DNA from: Verrucomicrobiota bacterium
GTDB lineage: Bacteria > Verrucomicrobiota > Verrucomicrobiia > Chthoniobacterales > UBA10450
Direction: 5' to 3'
NCBI GenBank assembly: GCA_003218375.1
Contig: QHNH01000022.1
Coordinates: 62,001 to 126,000 of the forward strand
DNA: 64,000 bases
A model generated the notes under the pieces. It saw only the letters and a list, made by a program, of their open reading frames with translations. It was not told the origin of the DNA and did not search any database. Shown here piece by piece: positions 16,476 to 25,512 of this stretch; the stretch's first letter is position 1; every line of letters begins with the position of its first letter. The position numbers and the translations under genes were made by a program.

Positions 16476-17837
16476 ATGCGACAGGGACGATTCGACGAAC
16501 CGGCGAACGAAATCGCGCAGCTTTATAGCGAATCGGTTTCGACCGATTGGCGGCTCTACGCGCACGACATCAAGGGCTCGCTGGCGCACGCGGCGGCGCT
16601 CGTCGCGGCCGGCATCCTGACGAAGGAAGAGCGCGAAAAAATCGAAGCGGCGCTGACGGTCATCGAGGCGGAGATCAAGGCCGGCGATTTCCGCTGGGAA
16701 CGCAAGCTCGAAGACGTTCACATGAATATCGAGGCGGCATTGACGAAGCGCATCGGCGCGGCGGGCGCGAAACTCCACACGGCCCGGAGCCGCAACGACC
16801 AGGTCGCGCTCGATCTGCGGCTTTACGTCAAGGCGGAAGCCGCGGAAGTCTGCGCCCGCTTGCGGGCGCTCCAACGCGCGTTGCTCAGCCTTGCCGAGCG
16901 CCACCAGGCGGTCATCCTGCCGGGCTACACCCATCTCCAGCGCGCCCAACCGATCGTGCTCGGCCATTGTTTCCTCGCCCAGATCGAGGCGCTCGAGCGC
17001 GATCACGGGCGCCTCATCGATTGCGCGCGGCGCGCCGATGTTCTCCCACTCGGCGCGGGAGCGATCGCGGGGTCGACGATTGTGCTCGATCGCGAATCAA
17101 TCGCGCGCGATCTCGGGTTTTCGAAAGTCAGCCAGAACAGCCTCGATGCCGTGGGCGATCGCGATTTCGTCGCCGAGTTTCTTTTCGGCCTGGCCGTGAT
17201 CGGCATGCACCTCTCGCGGCTGAGCGAAGAGTTGATTCTGTGGAGCACGACGGAATTCGGCTTCATCACTTTCAGCGACGCGTTCTCGACCGGCTCGAGT
17301 TTGATGCCGCAAAAGAAAAACCCGGACATGGCCGAGCTCACCCGCGGAAAGACCGGCCGCCTCTACGGCAATCTCATCGCACTGCTGACCACTCTGAAAG
17401 GATTGCCGTCGTCCTACCAACGCGATTTGCAGGAAGACAAAGGGCCGCTCTTCGATTCCGTCACCACGATCAGGGACGCCTTGCAAGTCTTTGCCGCGAT
17501 GCTGCCGGAACTGACGATCAACACCGGGCGAATGGAGAGCGCCGCCGCCGACCCCAACCTGCTCGCGACCGATCTCGCGGAGTATCTGGTGAAAAAAGGA
17601 ATGCCGTTCCGCGAAGCGCATGAGGCCGTCGGAAAGCTGGTCGCGCGCTCGACCGCGGCAAAGGTCGGGTTGAATAACGTTTCCCTGCTCGAGATGCAGG
17701 AAATCTCGAAGCGCTTCGAAGAAGACGTGCTCAAAGTGTTCGACGTGCGCGGATCCCTGGCGAAGCGGACCGCGCCCGGCGCGCCATCGCCCGAAAACGT
17801 TGCTGCCCAAATCTCACGCTGGAAAAGTCTTCTGTAG
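16476..17837 (+). CDS. argH: Argininosuccinate lyase
   Basis: 453 residues, full length for the family. The superfamily signature GSSLMPQKKNPD is present at about residue 273, with the active-site loop carrying the catalytic serine. Other blocks are EDVHMNIE, TARSRNDQVALDLRLY and GYTHLQRAQPI. It cleaves argininosuccinate to arginine and fumarate, the last step of arginine synthesis. The final codons CTT CTG TAG belong to a repeat element (17829-17971), so the C-terminal LL and the stop are repeat-derived. Confidence 0.96.
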   Translation: MRQGRFDEPANEIAQLYSESVSTDWRLYAHDIKGSLAHAAALVAAGILTKEEREKIEAALTVIEAEIKAGDFRWERKLEDVHMNIEAALTKRIGAAGAKLHTARSRNDQVALDLRLYVKAEAAEVCARLRALQRALLSLAERHQAVILPGYTHLQRAQPIVLGHCFLAQIEALERDHGRLIDCARRADVLPLGAGAIAGSTIVLDRESIARDLGFSKVSQNSLDAVGDRDFVAEFLFGLAVIGMHLSRLSEELILWSTTEFGFITFSDAFSTGSSLMPQKKNPDMAELTRGKTGRLYGNLIALLTTLKGLPSSYQRDLQEDKGPLFDSVTTIRDALQVFAAMLPELTINTGRMESAAADPNLLATDLAEYLVKKGMPFREAHEAVGKLVARSTAAKVGLNNVSLLEMQEISKRFEEDVLKVFDVRGSLAKRTAPGAPSPENVAAQISRWKSLL

Positions 17838-17971
17838 CGCCTTGGCCCCGGAACATAGGCATTCTGCCTGTCCGCCCAGCGGATATTCTATCCGCTGTTC
17901 GTTTTGCAGCGGAGTGAAACTCCGCTGGGCGCACAGACTGAAAGTCTATGTTCCGGACAGCGCTGCAGAAG
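17829..17971. repeat. Composite palindromic element: GTAG ends bracketing a family B element
   Basis: Outer ends CTTCTGTAGCGC and GCGCTGCAGAAG bracket a 109-bp imperfect palindrome (17848-17956) that starts CCGGAACATAG and ends CTATGTTCCGG. The inner element holds hairpins ATAGACTTTCAGTCTGT and CAGCGGAGTTTCACTCCGCTG, seen on the minus strand. Related family B copies are at 28852-28960 and 36999-37117. The minus strand reads in frame as a peptide beginning DFQSVRPAEF, a familiar spurious translation of this repeat. Confidence 0.85.
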
Positions 17972-18008
17972 CATTCGCTTTTCAGGGCGCGCCCCATAAT
18001 CTTCCCGC

Positions 18009-18596
18009 GTGCAGGGCAATTGGGAAATCATTTCGAGCAAGACCTGTTTCGAGGACAAGAACCTCCAGGTCGTCGCGGAAGAAATTCGCAGTCCCGCGCG
18101 AACGGAACCGCGGAGCTGGACGACCGTCCGACGAAAGCGCGCCGTCGTGATCGCGCCCATGACGGCGGAAGGCAAACTGGTCCTGATTCGCCAGGAACGA
18201 ATTCCGATCCGGGCCGCGATCTGGGAAGTTCCCGCCGGCCAGGTCGATGACGAAGCGGAAACGGACGCCGATGAAATCGCGGCGGTCGCGCTCCGTGAGC
18301 TGCGCGAGGAAACCGGCTTCGAGCTTGCGGAAGGCGGCGAGCTGATTTCGCTCGGCGATTATTTTACTTCGCCCGGATTCACGGATGAGCGCGGCTATTT
18401 CTTTCTGGCCCGGCCCGTGCGCGAATGCGCCGCCGGCCATTCCCGGGACGAATCGGAATCGATCCTCGATTGCCGCGCGTTCACCGGAGAAGAATTACGC
18501 GGGATGATCGCGAGCAACGAAATCCGGGACGCGAACACGCTCGCGATCTGCGCGCGGCTGCTCTCGCGCGGTCTGCTTTCGTTCGGCCGGGCTTGA
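18009..18596 (+). CDS. Nudix hydrolase, ADP-ribose pyrophosphatase-like
   Basis: 195 residues from a GTG start. The N-terminal beta domain (IISSKTCFEDKNLQVVAEEI) and the motif IWEVPAGQVDD precede the Nudix box, which ends RELREETGF. The spacing between the first Gly and the REL part is about five residues longer than the canonical GX5EX7REUXEEXGU, through an extra DADEI-like stretch. The downstream segment SPGFTDERGYFFLA matches ADP-ribose pyrophosphatases. It probably removes ADP-ribose or related nucleoside diphosphates. It ends 5 bp before tatC. Confidence 0.82.
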   Translation: MQGNWEIISSKTCFEDKNLQVVAEEIRSPARTEPRSWTTVRRKRAVVIAPMTAEGKLVLIRQERIPIRAAIWEVPAGQVDDEAETDADEIAAVALRELREETGFELAEGGELISLGDYFTSPGFTDERGYFFLARPVRECAAGHSRDESESILDCRAFTGEELRGMIASNEIRDANTLAICARLLSRGLLSFGRA

Positions 18597-18601
18597 TTGT
18601 C

Positions 18602-19396
18602 ATGGGCCTGCGTGACGTTTTCAAATTTCGAAACCTGCCGGAGAGCGAAACCTCCAAGCCGTTCCTCGAGCACCTCGAGGACCTGCGCTGGACCCTCGTG
18701 AAGATGGCGATCACCCTGCTGGTGGCGATGGTGTTGTGCTTCGCCTTTCGTTCGGTGCTCGTCCAGATCACGCAACGCCCTTTGCACGACATCGATCCAA
18801 GTGTCGGCGCCTTGCGCGCGCTCGCCATCACCGATTCGTTCACGATCTCGTTCCGGCTCGCCTTTTACGCCGGCATCGTGATCTCGTTTCCGCTTCTGCT
18901 TTTTTTCCTGGCGGAGTTTGTCCTGCCGGCGCTCACTGCCGTGGAGAAACGCCTTCTCCTGCCGGCCATCCTGGTCAGCTTCGCGCTTTTCCTCACCGGC
19001 GTGCTCACCGCCTACTACTGGCTGTTGCCGAAAACGATCCTGTTTTTCTTCCGCGACACCCAATCGCTCGGCTGGACGCCGACCTGGACCGTGCAGGAAT
19101 ATTATTCCTTCGTCACCCGGTTCACGATCGCATTCGGCCTGGCATTCGAATTGCCGGTGGCGGTGCTGGCGCTCGTCCGCTTCGGCCTCATCACCTACGA
19201 ATTCATGGCCCGGACCCGGCCTTACGCCATCGTCCTCATGTTTATCTTCGCCACCATCATCAGCCCCACCCCCGACGTCCTGACGATGATCGCCATGGCG
19301 CTGCCGATGTGTCTCCTCTACGAGAGCTGCATCTGGATCACGTGGTTCGTCAGGCGGAAACAACGGCGCGCCGCGATTGATCAGCGTCATGGGTAA
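18602..19396 (+). CDS. tatC: Twin-arginine translocase subunit TatC
   Basis: 264 residues from the ATG at 18602; an upstream ATG in the same frame runs inside the Nudix gene. The N-terminal FLEHLEDLRWTLVK motif, six membrane segments and the conserved FAFELPV-like (FGLAFELPVAVLALVR) and ISPTPDVLTM segments are diagnostic. It recognises twin-arginine signal peptides at the inner membrane. TatA/B genes are not adjacent. The last 8 bp overlap the prepilin peptidase start. Confidence 0.95.
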   Translation: MGLRDVFKFRNLPESETSKPFLEHLEDLRWTLVKMAITLLVAMVLCFAFRSVLVQITQRPLHDIDPSVGALRALAITDSFTISFRLAFYAGIVISFPLLLFFLAEFVLPALTAVEKRLLLPAILVSFALFLTGVLTAYYWLLPKTILFFFRDTQSLGWTPTWTVQEYYSFVTRFTIAFGLAFELPVAVLALVRFGLITYEFMARTRPYAIVLMFIFATIISPTPDVLTMIAMALPMCLLYESCIWITWFVRRKQRRAAIDQRHG

Positions 19397-20489
19397 TACG
19401 CCGGCCGGTTACGAATTCTTCTTCAACGCCATTGCCCTGGCCCTGGGCGCGGTGGTGGGCTCGTTCCTCAACGTCTGCATTTATCGCCTCCCGCTCGATC
19501 TATCGATAAACAAGCCGCGCCGCTCGTTTTGCCCGTCGTGCAAGAAGCAACTCATCTGGTACCAGAACGTCCCGCTCCTGAGCTGGCTTTTCTTGCGCGG
19601 CAAATGCGCGCACTGCGGCGCTCGCATCACCTTTCGTTATTTTGCCGTCGAGCTTTTGACGGCGCTCCTTTTTCTTTGCGTCTGGAAAGCTTTCCCGTGG
19701 GAAATGGCGATCGCGTACTGGGTCTTCGTCTCGCTCCTCATCGCCGCCACCTTCATCGACTTCGAGCATTTCATTATCCCGGATGAAATCACGATCGGCG
19801 GGACGGTCGCCGGCGTCATCGCCAGTTTCATTGTCCCTGAGCTGATGAACACCGCCAGCCGCGGCCGTGCCCTTCTCACCTCGGCGCTTTCCGCTCTGCT
19901 CGGTTACGTCGTTTTGTGGATCGTGCTCGAAGCCGGCAAAAAAGTTTTCGGCAAAAAACGGATCCGGCTCGATGCGCCCACGGCTTTTACCTGGACGCGC
20001 AAAGGCGACGACGCCGATTTCGTCGTGGGCGAGGAACAAGGATTGTGGAGCGATTACTTCGCGCGCGAGACCGATCAGCTCATTCTCCACTGCGACGAGA
20101 CGATCATCGGCGAGCGCAATCTCGGCGCCGCGGACCTGCGCTTCCATTACGATCGCGTGCAGATCGGGGGCGAACAGGTCGCGCTCGACACGCTCGAAAG
20201 AATCAGCGGCGTCGTGTGCGAACTGGAAATCCCGCGCGAAGCCATGGGCCGCGGTGACCTGAAATTTCTCGCGGCCATTGGCGCGTTTCTCGGCTGGCGC
20301 GCGGTTCTGTTCAGCGTTTTCGCCGGCTCACTCCTCGGCTCATTTGTCGGCCTCGGAACCATGCTTATCGGCAAACGCGTCTGGTCGGCGAAGCTGCCGT
20401 TCGGCCCTTACCTCGCGCTCGGCGGCTTGATCTGGCTGTTCTTCGGCGAAGCGCTGGTCCGCTGGTACACCGGCCTGCTCAATCCGTAG
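19389..20489 (+). CDS. Prepilin peptidase (A24) with an inserted cytoplasmic domain
   Basis: 366 residues from the ATG at 19389. It has the N-terminal membrane segment with GSFLNVCIYRLP, two CxxC pairs (CPSC and CAHC) for zinc, the first catalytic Asp in IDFEHFIIPDE and the second in GRGDLKF. It cleaves and methylates type IV pilin or pseudopilin precursors. Between the two aspartates lies an unusual insertion of about 90 residues (DAPTAFTWTRKGDDADFVVG to VCELEIPREA) after a membrane helix; typical PilD has only a short loop there. No pilin genes are in the window. Confidence 0.88.
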   Translation: MGNTPAGYEFFFNAIALALGAVVGSFLNVCIYRLPLDLSINKPRRSFCPSCKKQLIWYQNVPLLSWLFLRGKCAHCGARITFRYFAVELLTALLFLCVWKAFPWEMAIAYWVFVSLLIAATFIDFEHFIIPDEITIGGTVAGVIASFIVPELMNTASRGRALLTSALSALLGYVVLWIVLEAGKKVFGKKRIRLDAPTAFTWTRKGDDADFVVGEEQGLWSDYFARETDQLILHCDETIIGERNLGAADLRFHYDRVQIGGEQVALDTLERISGVVCELEIPREAMGRGDLKFLAAIGAFLGWRAVLFSVFAGSLLGSFVGLGTMLIGKRVWSAKLPFGPYLALGGLIWLFFGEALVRWYTGLLNP

Positions 20490-21462
20490 TAATCGTCGCG
20501 ACCTCGCTCTCCGCGCAATAGGTGGCGTGGAGCGCCCGGTCGATCTCGGCCAGCCGGTTCTGAATTTTTTCCAGGTACTCGTGCAGTCCGAATTTAAAGA
20601 TCTCGCCGATCGTGGCGTAGTCGAGGTCGTAACGGAGCCGGCCCGATAAGCGCTCGGCTTCGTTGTCATACTTCGTCTCGGCCGAGCCCGAGATATGGTG
20701 GAGCGCGGCGTCGAAGCAATCGACAGCAAAGCGGATCGAGCGCGGGAACGCCGAATGGGTGATGATGAATTCCGCCACCTTCCACGGCGCCACCTGGCCG
20801 AAATAGACTTTGCGGTAGGCCTCGAGCGCGCTGCAGGAGCGCAGGACCGACATCCACTGGATGGTATCCACGTTGCCGCCCACTTTCTCGCCGGAAGGCA
20901 GAAGGATGTGATACTTGATGTCGAGCAGGCGCGAGGTGCAATCCGCGCGCTCCAGCAGTTTCCCGATCCGGATGAAGTCCCAGCCTTCGCCGTGGGTCAT
21001 CGTCGCGTCCGTGATTCCCTGGAAAAGATGCGAGCCCGTGATGACGCGCTTGAAGAATTCGTAGGGACTCGTGCGCACCAGCTTCTTCGCCGGATCGCTT
21101 TTCGCGAAGAGATAGAGCTTGTTGATCTGCTCCCACATCTCGCTGGAGATTTGTTCGCTCGTGGTCCGCGCGTTCTCCCGGGCCCGCGTCAGGCACGAGA
21201 CAATCGAGTTCGGATTCTTCTTCTGGAGGCTGACGAAATCGATCACGGCTTTGCCGTCCGGCGTAGGATAAAGCGACGTGAACAGCTCATTTTCTTCCAA
21301 CGAACTGATGATCGGGTCCCATTGCTGGTTCGGATCCGCTCCCTGCTGGTTCGTGAGGTCGAGCAACATCTGGAGATTCACTTCCGCGATGCGAGCATTG
21401 TTTTCCGCCCGTTCGATGTAGCGGCTCATCCAGTAGAGGGATTCGGCGACGCGACTTAGCAT
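20479..21462 (-). CDS. Alpha-E domain protein (DUF403)
   Basis: 327 residues from the ATG at 21462, where the family's hallmark N-terminus [20 protein letters not shown] begins; the longer frame upstream overlaps the partner gene. The rest is nearly all alpha-helical (LTRARENARTTSEQISSEMW, GWDFIRIGKLLERADCTSRL). Alpha-E proteins are almost always next to a circularly permuted ATP-grasp protein, as here with TGATG coupling. Comparative genomics has placed such pairs in predicted peptide-synthesis or modification systems, often with a transglutaminase-like protein and sometimes a proteasome-type Anbu subunit; neither is adjacent here. Confidence 0.88.
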   Translation of the reverse strand: MLSRVAESLYWMSRYIERAENNARIAEVNLQMLLDLTNQQGADPNQQWDPIISSLEENELFTSLYPTPDGKAVIDFVSLQKKNPNSIVSCLTRARENARTTSEQISSEMWEQINKLYLFAKSDPAKKLVRTSPYEFFKRVITGSHLFQGITDATMTHGEGWDFIRIGKLLERADCTSRLLDIKYHILLPSGEKVGGNVDTIQWMSVLRSCSALEAYRKVYFGQVAPWKVAEFIITHSAFPRSIRFAVDCFDAALHHISGSAETKYDNEAERLSGRLRYDLDYATIGEIFKFGLHEYLEKIQNRLAEIDRALHATYCAESEVATITTD

Positions 21463-22910
21463 CAGGCGGCTCCGTCTTCGAGCACCCAGGTGTCTTTGCT
21501 CCCGCCGCCCTGGGACGAGTTCACGATGAGCGATCCTTTCCGCAACGCGACGCGGGTCAGGCCGCCGGGAACGATCGTGACTTTTTCGCCGTAGAGAATG
21601 AATGGGCGCAGGTCGACGTGCCGTCCCTGCATGCTGTCGTCGCAGAAAGAAGGCGCGCGCGAAAGTGGGATGACTGGTTGGGCGATGTAGTTCCGCGGAT
21701 TCTTGCGCACCTTCTCCTTGAACTTTTCGCATTCAGCCTTGGTCGCTTGCGGTCCCATGAGCATGCCGTAGCCACCGCTTTCGTTGACCGCTTTCACTAC
21801 CAATTCGGAAATGTGTTCGAGAATGTAAGTGAGATCTTCTTTCACCGACGCGAGATAAGTCGGCACGTTCGGCAGGAGCGCGTCTTCGCTAAGGTAATAG
21901 CGAATCATCTTCGGCACGAAATGGTAGACCGCCTTATCGTCGGCGATGCCGGTGCCGATGGAATTGGCCAGGCTGACGTTTCCGTCGCGATACGCTTCGA
22001 CGAGGCCGGGAACACCGAGGCCGGAATCTTTCCGGAAAACCTGCGGATCGAGGAAGTCGTCGTTGATGCGGCGATAAATCACATCCACCTGCTGGTGGCC
22101 TTTCGTCGTGCGCATGAAAACTTTGCCGCCTTGCGCGACGAGGTCGCGACCTTCCACGATCTCGATTCCCATCGAGCGGGCGAGAAACGAGTGCTCGAAG
22201 TAGGCGGAATTATGAACGCCGGGAGTGAGAAGGACGACGGTCGGTTCGCGTTGGGCGCGGGGCGCGATGTAGCGCAGGACGTTCAACAATTCCTGGCTGT
22301 AATCTTCCACCGGCCGCACCCGATACTGGCCGAGCAAGCTCGGGAAGGTCCGCTTCATCGTCTGCCGGTTCTCGATCACGTAGGAAACGCCGGACGGGCA
22401 TCGGGCGTTGTCTTCGAGCACGAGATAATTGCCATCCTTGTCGCGGATGAGATCGGTGCCGCAAATGTGGATGTAAACATTCCGCGGCACATCGAAGTGC
22501 ATGAACTCGTGCCGGAAGTGGGCCGCTTCCCAGACGATCGACTTCGGGATCACGCCGTCGCGGAGGATGTTTTGCTGGTGGTAAATGTCGTGGAGAAACA
22601 GGTTCAGCGCCGTGATTCGCTGGACGAGTCCGCGCTCGATCGCGTCCCATTCCTCGGCGGGAATGATGCGCGGCAGCAGATCGAACGGGAAAATGCGTTC
22701 CGTCCCCTGGTCGTCGTTGTAAACCGTGAACGTCACGCCCTGGCTCAGGAACGTGGAGGCGGCGAGGGCGCGTTTCCGCTCAAATTCCTCGCGGTCCATT
22801 TCCTTGAAGCGCGCCAGCAATTTGCTGTAATGGGGCCGCGCCACGCCGGGAGCGGCAAACATTTCATCGAAAAAATCCCCGACCTGATAATCGGAGAAGA
22901 AATTGCCCAT
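21462..22910 (-). CDS. Circularly permuted ATP-grasp protein (DUF404/DUF407 type)
   Basis: 482 residues from the ATG at 22910 ([18 protein letters not shown]). Blocks typical of this ATP-grasp type 2 family are [69 protein letters not shown] and the late [12 protein letters not shown]. These enzymes are predicted to ligate an amino acid or peptide carboxylate using ATP; no substrate is known. It is coupled to the alpha-E gene. An upstream extension to 23030 lacks family similarity. Confidence 0.88.
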   Translation of the reverse strand: MGNFFSDYQVGDFFDEMFAAPGVARPHYSKLLARFKEMDREEFERKRALAASTFLSQGVTFTVYNDDQGTERIFPFDLLPRIIPAEEWDAIERGLVQRITALNLFLHDIYHQQNILRDGVIPKSIVWEAAHFRHEFMHFDVPRNVYIHICGTDLIRDKDGNYLVLEDNARCPSGVSYVIENRQTMKRTFPSLLGQYRVRPVEDYSQELLNVLRYIAPRAQREPTVVLLTPGVHNSAYFEHSFLARSMGIEIVEGRDLVAQGGKVFMRTTKGHQQVDVIYRRINDDFLDPQVFRKDSGLGVPGLVEAYRDGNVSLANSIGTGIADDKAVYHFVPKMIRYYLSEDALLPNVPTYLASVKEDLTYILEHISELVVKAVNESGGYGMLMGPQATKAECEKFKEKVRKNPRNYIAQPVIPLSRAPSFCDDSMQGRHVDLRPFILYGEKVTIVPGGLTRVALRKGSLIVNSSQGGGSKDTWVLEDGAA

Positions 22911-22944
22911 AAATTCAGTCTGGCAGTGCGATAATCCGACGCAA

Positions 22945-23628
22945 ATGGAAACCCTGAGAGGAAACGCGGCGGACCACGAAAGTGCGTGTGGGCGGGTCGC
23001 CACCCTGTTTCGCCGGCGATGGTTGCGCAACTACGTGCGCGGCAAACTGCGCCGCGACCGAATTTATCAGGCGGCTTACGAACTCCTGGCTTCTTCCGCC
23101 GAGCCGATCCTCGACGTGGGCTGCGGCGTGGGATTGCTGGCTTTTTATTTGCGGGAGCGCGCGTGCCGGCAACCAGTCCTCGGCCTGGATGTCGACGGGC
23201 GAAAGATTCGTTACGGCGCGGAGATCGCGGCCGGCCATTACCGCGACATCGAGCTTCGCTTTCACGACGTCGAAAAAACGATCCCGGATTTTTCCGGAAA
23301 CGTCGCGCTCTTCGACGTCCTGCATTATCTGCCGCCAGCGAAACAGACTGCGCTGCTCACTCATCTGGGGGACTGCGTGGCCCCCGGTGGCGTGCTGATC
23401 ATTCGCGATTGTCCGCGCGACGCGGGCCCGCGGTATTGGATCACCTTGCTGGCGGAAAAATTCGCGCAGGCAATTTCATGGAACCTCGATTCGGCGCTGC
23501 ATTTCCCATCGCGCGCCAGCATCGACGACGTCTTCGAAACGACCGAGTTCGAACGAGAAAGCCGCCCGCTCTGGGGAGCTTCGCCGTTCAACAATCACAT
23601 CTTCATTTTCCGGCGGCACGTCCTGTAG
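22945..23628 (+). CDS. Class I SAM-dependent methyltransferase
   Basis: 227 residues from the ATG at 22945. The SAM-binding motif I is [17 protein letters not shown], motif II around [10 protein letters not shown] and a post-motif [13 protein letters not shown]. The substrate cannot be told. The 34-bp gap to the divergent ATP-grasp gene must contain both promoters. The C-terminus (HVL, TAG) runs into a REP hairpin beginning at 23623. Confidence 0.8.
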   Translation: METLRGNAADHESACGRVATLFRRRWLRNYVRGKLRRDRIYQAAYELLASSAEPILDVGCGVGLLAFYLRERACRQPVLGLDVDGRKIRYGAEIAAGHYRDIELRFHDVEKTIPDFSGNVALFDVLHYLPPAKQTALLTHLGDCVAPGGVLIIRDCPRDAGPRYWITLLAEKFAQAISWNLDSALHFPSRASIDDVFETTEFERESRPLWGASPFNNHIFIFRRHVL

Positions 23629-23671
23629 CGGCGGTCTATGACCGTCGCATTATTACCGTCGCATTATTCTT
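23623..23671. repeat. REP hairpin upstream of the RAYT gene, family E copy 1
   Basis: CTGTAG foot followed by a stem CGGCGGTC-TAT-GACCGTCG with one G-T pair. The right side has a 14-bp tandem duplication (ACCGTCGCATTATT twice). The foot supplies the stop codon of the upstream methyltransferase, and the element ends at the GTG start of the transposase. It matches the hairpins at 24144-24232. Confidence 0.85.
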
Positions 23672-24148
23672 GTGGCCGAACGACTAAGGCGTTTGGAAAT
23701 ATTGTTAGAGCGGCATCCGATTTATTTTGTGACTGCCTGCACGGACCGGCGCATATCGATCCTCTCTCAAAATCCCGTTCACGAGAGCTTGATCGAATTT
23801 GGCAAGACAGGCGAGGCGCATGGAGCCTGGCTGGGCGCTTATGTTTTGATGCCAGATCATCTTCACGTTTTTGTCGTATTCGATGAAGAGCGGATGGGGT
23901 TATCGGCGTGGATGAAATCTCTGAAGAATACGATTTCGAAGACGTTGCGGGCCATCAAAGTCTCAGCTCCACACTGGCAGAAAGGATTTTTCGATCATGT
24001 TTTGCGAAGCGGCGAATCCTATTCGGCAAAATGGGCCTATGTGAGGGAAAATCCCGTCCGAGCAAAGTTAGTCAGTCGATGGGAAGATTGGCCCTACCTT
24101 GGCGAAGTTCATGATCTGGAGTATCGACGCGACACGTTTGGTTTGTAG
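23672..24148 (+). CDS. REP-associated tyrosine transposase (RAYT, Y1_Tnp/IS200-like)
   Basis: 158 residues from GTG. The HUH motif is MPDHLHVFVV, and the catalytic tyrosine lies in SAKWAYVRENPVRAKLV, the conserved Yx2NPxRA helix of RAYTs. RAYTs nick single-stranded REP DNA at the GTAG foot and are domesticated relatives of IS200/IS605 TnpA. Single-hairpin and paired REPs flank it directly (23623-23671 and 24144-24232), and its own stop codon is in the downstream REP. The gene is intact, so it could still act on the REPs in the window. Confidence 0.92.
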   Translation: MAERLRRLEILLERHPIYFVTACTDRRISILSQNPVHESLIEFGKTGEAHGAWLGAYVLMPDHLHVFVVFDEERMGLSAWMKSLKNTISKTLRAIKVSAPHWQKGFFDHVLRSGESYSAKWAYVRENPVRAKLVSRWEDWPYLGEVHDLEYRRDTFGL

Positions 24149-24232
24149 CGGCGGTGTATGACCGCCACGCAATTCTTTTGCTCGAATTTGCGTTAGGAAA
24201 AAAAGTGCGACGGTCATAGACCGCCGCTACAG
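24144..24232. repeat. REP pair downstream of the RAYT gene, family E copy 2
   Basis: TTGTAG followed by the hairpin CGGCGGTGTATGACCGCCACG, a 30-bp AT-richer spacer, then the facing hairpin GCGACGGTCATAGACCGCCG ending GCTACAG. This BIME-like pair shares its sequence with 23623-23671, so the transposase sits between matching REPs. Confidence 0.88.
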
Positions 24233-24236
24233 ATAA

Positions 24237-25052
24237 TCACGCGGCGCGCGGGCGCAGCTGTCCCGGTTGCGGTATGACGCATCGATAGCCATTTTCAGCG
24301 AGGCCACTCAGCGTCAGTTCCAGGCACCGCGGATTGAACTCGGGATTTTTCGCGGCGCGGTGTCCTTCGTGCAGAACGAGGATCGCGCCCGGTTTCGTGT
24401 CGCGCAGGATTCGGCGCGCGACCTGCTCCGGATCGCGCTGGACCGTGTCCAGCCCTCGAACCGTCCAGCCGACCAAGGCCAGACTGCGACGTTCCAGTTC
24501 CGGGTCCACGAACAAGTTCTTCAATCCAACCGGCGCCCGGAAAAAACGCGGCGGACGATCCGGACCGCCGCGCAGCAGTTCCGCGCAAAGATCGATCTCC
24601 AATCCGATGCGGCGCGGACTAGCGAACCAGAATGTTCCGCTCGGGTGCGAGTAGGTGTGGTTCGCGATTTCATGCCCCCGGCTCAGGATCTCCGTGACCA
24701 GATGCGGATATTGTTCCGCGCGCCGGCCGATGACGAAGAAAGTGGCGCGCGCGTTGAACCGGTCCAGGAGATCGAGCATCGCGACGGTGTGGGCGGGCGA
24801 AGGGCCGTCGTCGATCGTCAGCCAGACTTCCGGTTTGTCGGTTTCGAACGAGCGCATGACCGGGCCGAACCATTGGCAATTGGCGACGAGCGTCGGGTAA
24901 AGAAGAAGGACGTGGGAGAGGAAGATCGGCGCGAGCGCGAGGAAAAGGTTGGTGCGCACGAGATAAAACGCCAGGCAAGGCGCGATGAAGACAAACGCCA
25001 GGATAAAGCGGCGAGCCCAGCGCGGTTGATTAGGAATGGGCGCGGTCTCCAT
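24237..25052 (-). CDS. Polysaccharide deacetylase (NodB homology domain)
   Basis: 271 residues. Two N-terminal membrane segments (FILAFVFIAPCLAFYLV, FLALAPIFLSHVLLLY) precede a NodB domain with motif 1 LTIDDGPS (catalytic and metal Asp), motif 2 HTYSHPS, motif 3 RFFRAPVG and the late ILVLHEGH. It is likely a membrane-anchored N- or O-deacetylase of a glycan or glycolipid. Its start overlaps the end of the next upstream gene by 23 bp, in a four-gene minus-strand set reaching back to the FAD enzyme. Confidence 0.88.
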   Translation of the reverse strand: METAPIPNQPRWARRFILAFVFIAPCLAFYLVRTNLFLALAPIFLSHVLLLYPTLVANCQWFGPVMRSFETDKPEVWLTIDDGPSPAHTVAMLDLLDRFNARATFFVIGRRAEQYPHLVTEILSRGHEIANHTYSHPSGTFWFASPRRIGLEIDLCAELLRGGPDRPPRFFRAPVGLKNLFVDPELERRSLALVGWTVRGLDTVQRDPEQVARRILRDTKPGAILVLHEGHRAAKNPEFNPRCLELTLSGLAENGYRCVIPQPGQLRPRAA

Positions 25053-25512
25053 TGCGCAAAGCCAGGATCACGGCGGCTGCGAGATTCATCGCCACTGCGA
25101 CCAACCAGATCGCGGCGATCTCTCCTTGCCAGCCGCCGGCCTGGAGTAACTGGAACGCCATGGCGCTGGCGGCGCCTGCGACCAGAATACTTTGGGCGCG
25201 GCGGACCGGGATTTTGCGGAAAAGGCCGCAAGCCTGGAGCAGCTTTATCACCAGCGAATTTACATAGAGGGCCAGCAGCCAGAAGAGCCAAACCAGAAAA
25301 GCCAGGAGAACGAGACTCAATATCTTCAGCCAAAGACCAAAGGTTGCTGGAATGAATTGGGCAAAGTACAAATAACTGACCAGGTAAACGGCGGTGCTGG
25401 CGATCCATGCTTCCCCGCCATTGTTTTCAGCCCGCTCGGAACTGCCGCCGCGAAACAGCGCCAGCAGACGCGGAAGCGCGAAATAGAAACGCGGAAATTC
25501 CCCGTTGTTCAT
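25030..25512 (-). CDS. Small multi-spanning membrane protein, unrecognised
   Basis: 160 residues from the ATG at 25512, chosen because it overlaps the acyltransferase stop by ATGA; the longer upstream frame is a shadow of that gene. About four hydrophobic segments are visible (ILSLVLLAFLVWLFWLLALYV, LVAGAASAMAFQLLQAG, IAAIWLVAVAMNLAAAVILA). No family is recognised. The overlap with both neighbours suggests a function tied to the acyltransferase and deacetylase. Confidence 0.7.
   Translation of the reverse strand: MNNGEFPRFYFALPRLLALFRGGSSERAENNGGEAWIASTAVYLVSYLYFAQFIPATFGLWLKILSLVLLAFLVWLFWLLALYVNSLVIKLLQACGLFRKIPVRRAQSILVAGAASAMAFQLLQAGGWQGEIAAIWLVAVAMNLAAAVILALRNGDRAHS

Noticed and set aside
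17731-17997. Small minus-strand frame reading MDFQSVRPAE-like peptide
   Set aside because: It is the translation of a family B palindromic repeat, which occurs at three places; no gene evidence.
20479-23030. Extended starts of the alpha-E and ATP-grasp genes
   Set aside because: The extensions lack family similarity; the starts chosen are at the conserved N-termini with TGATG coupling.
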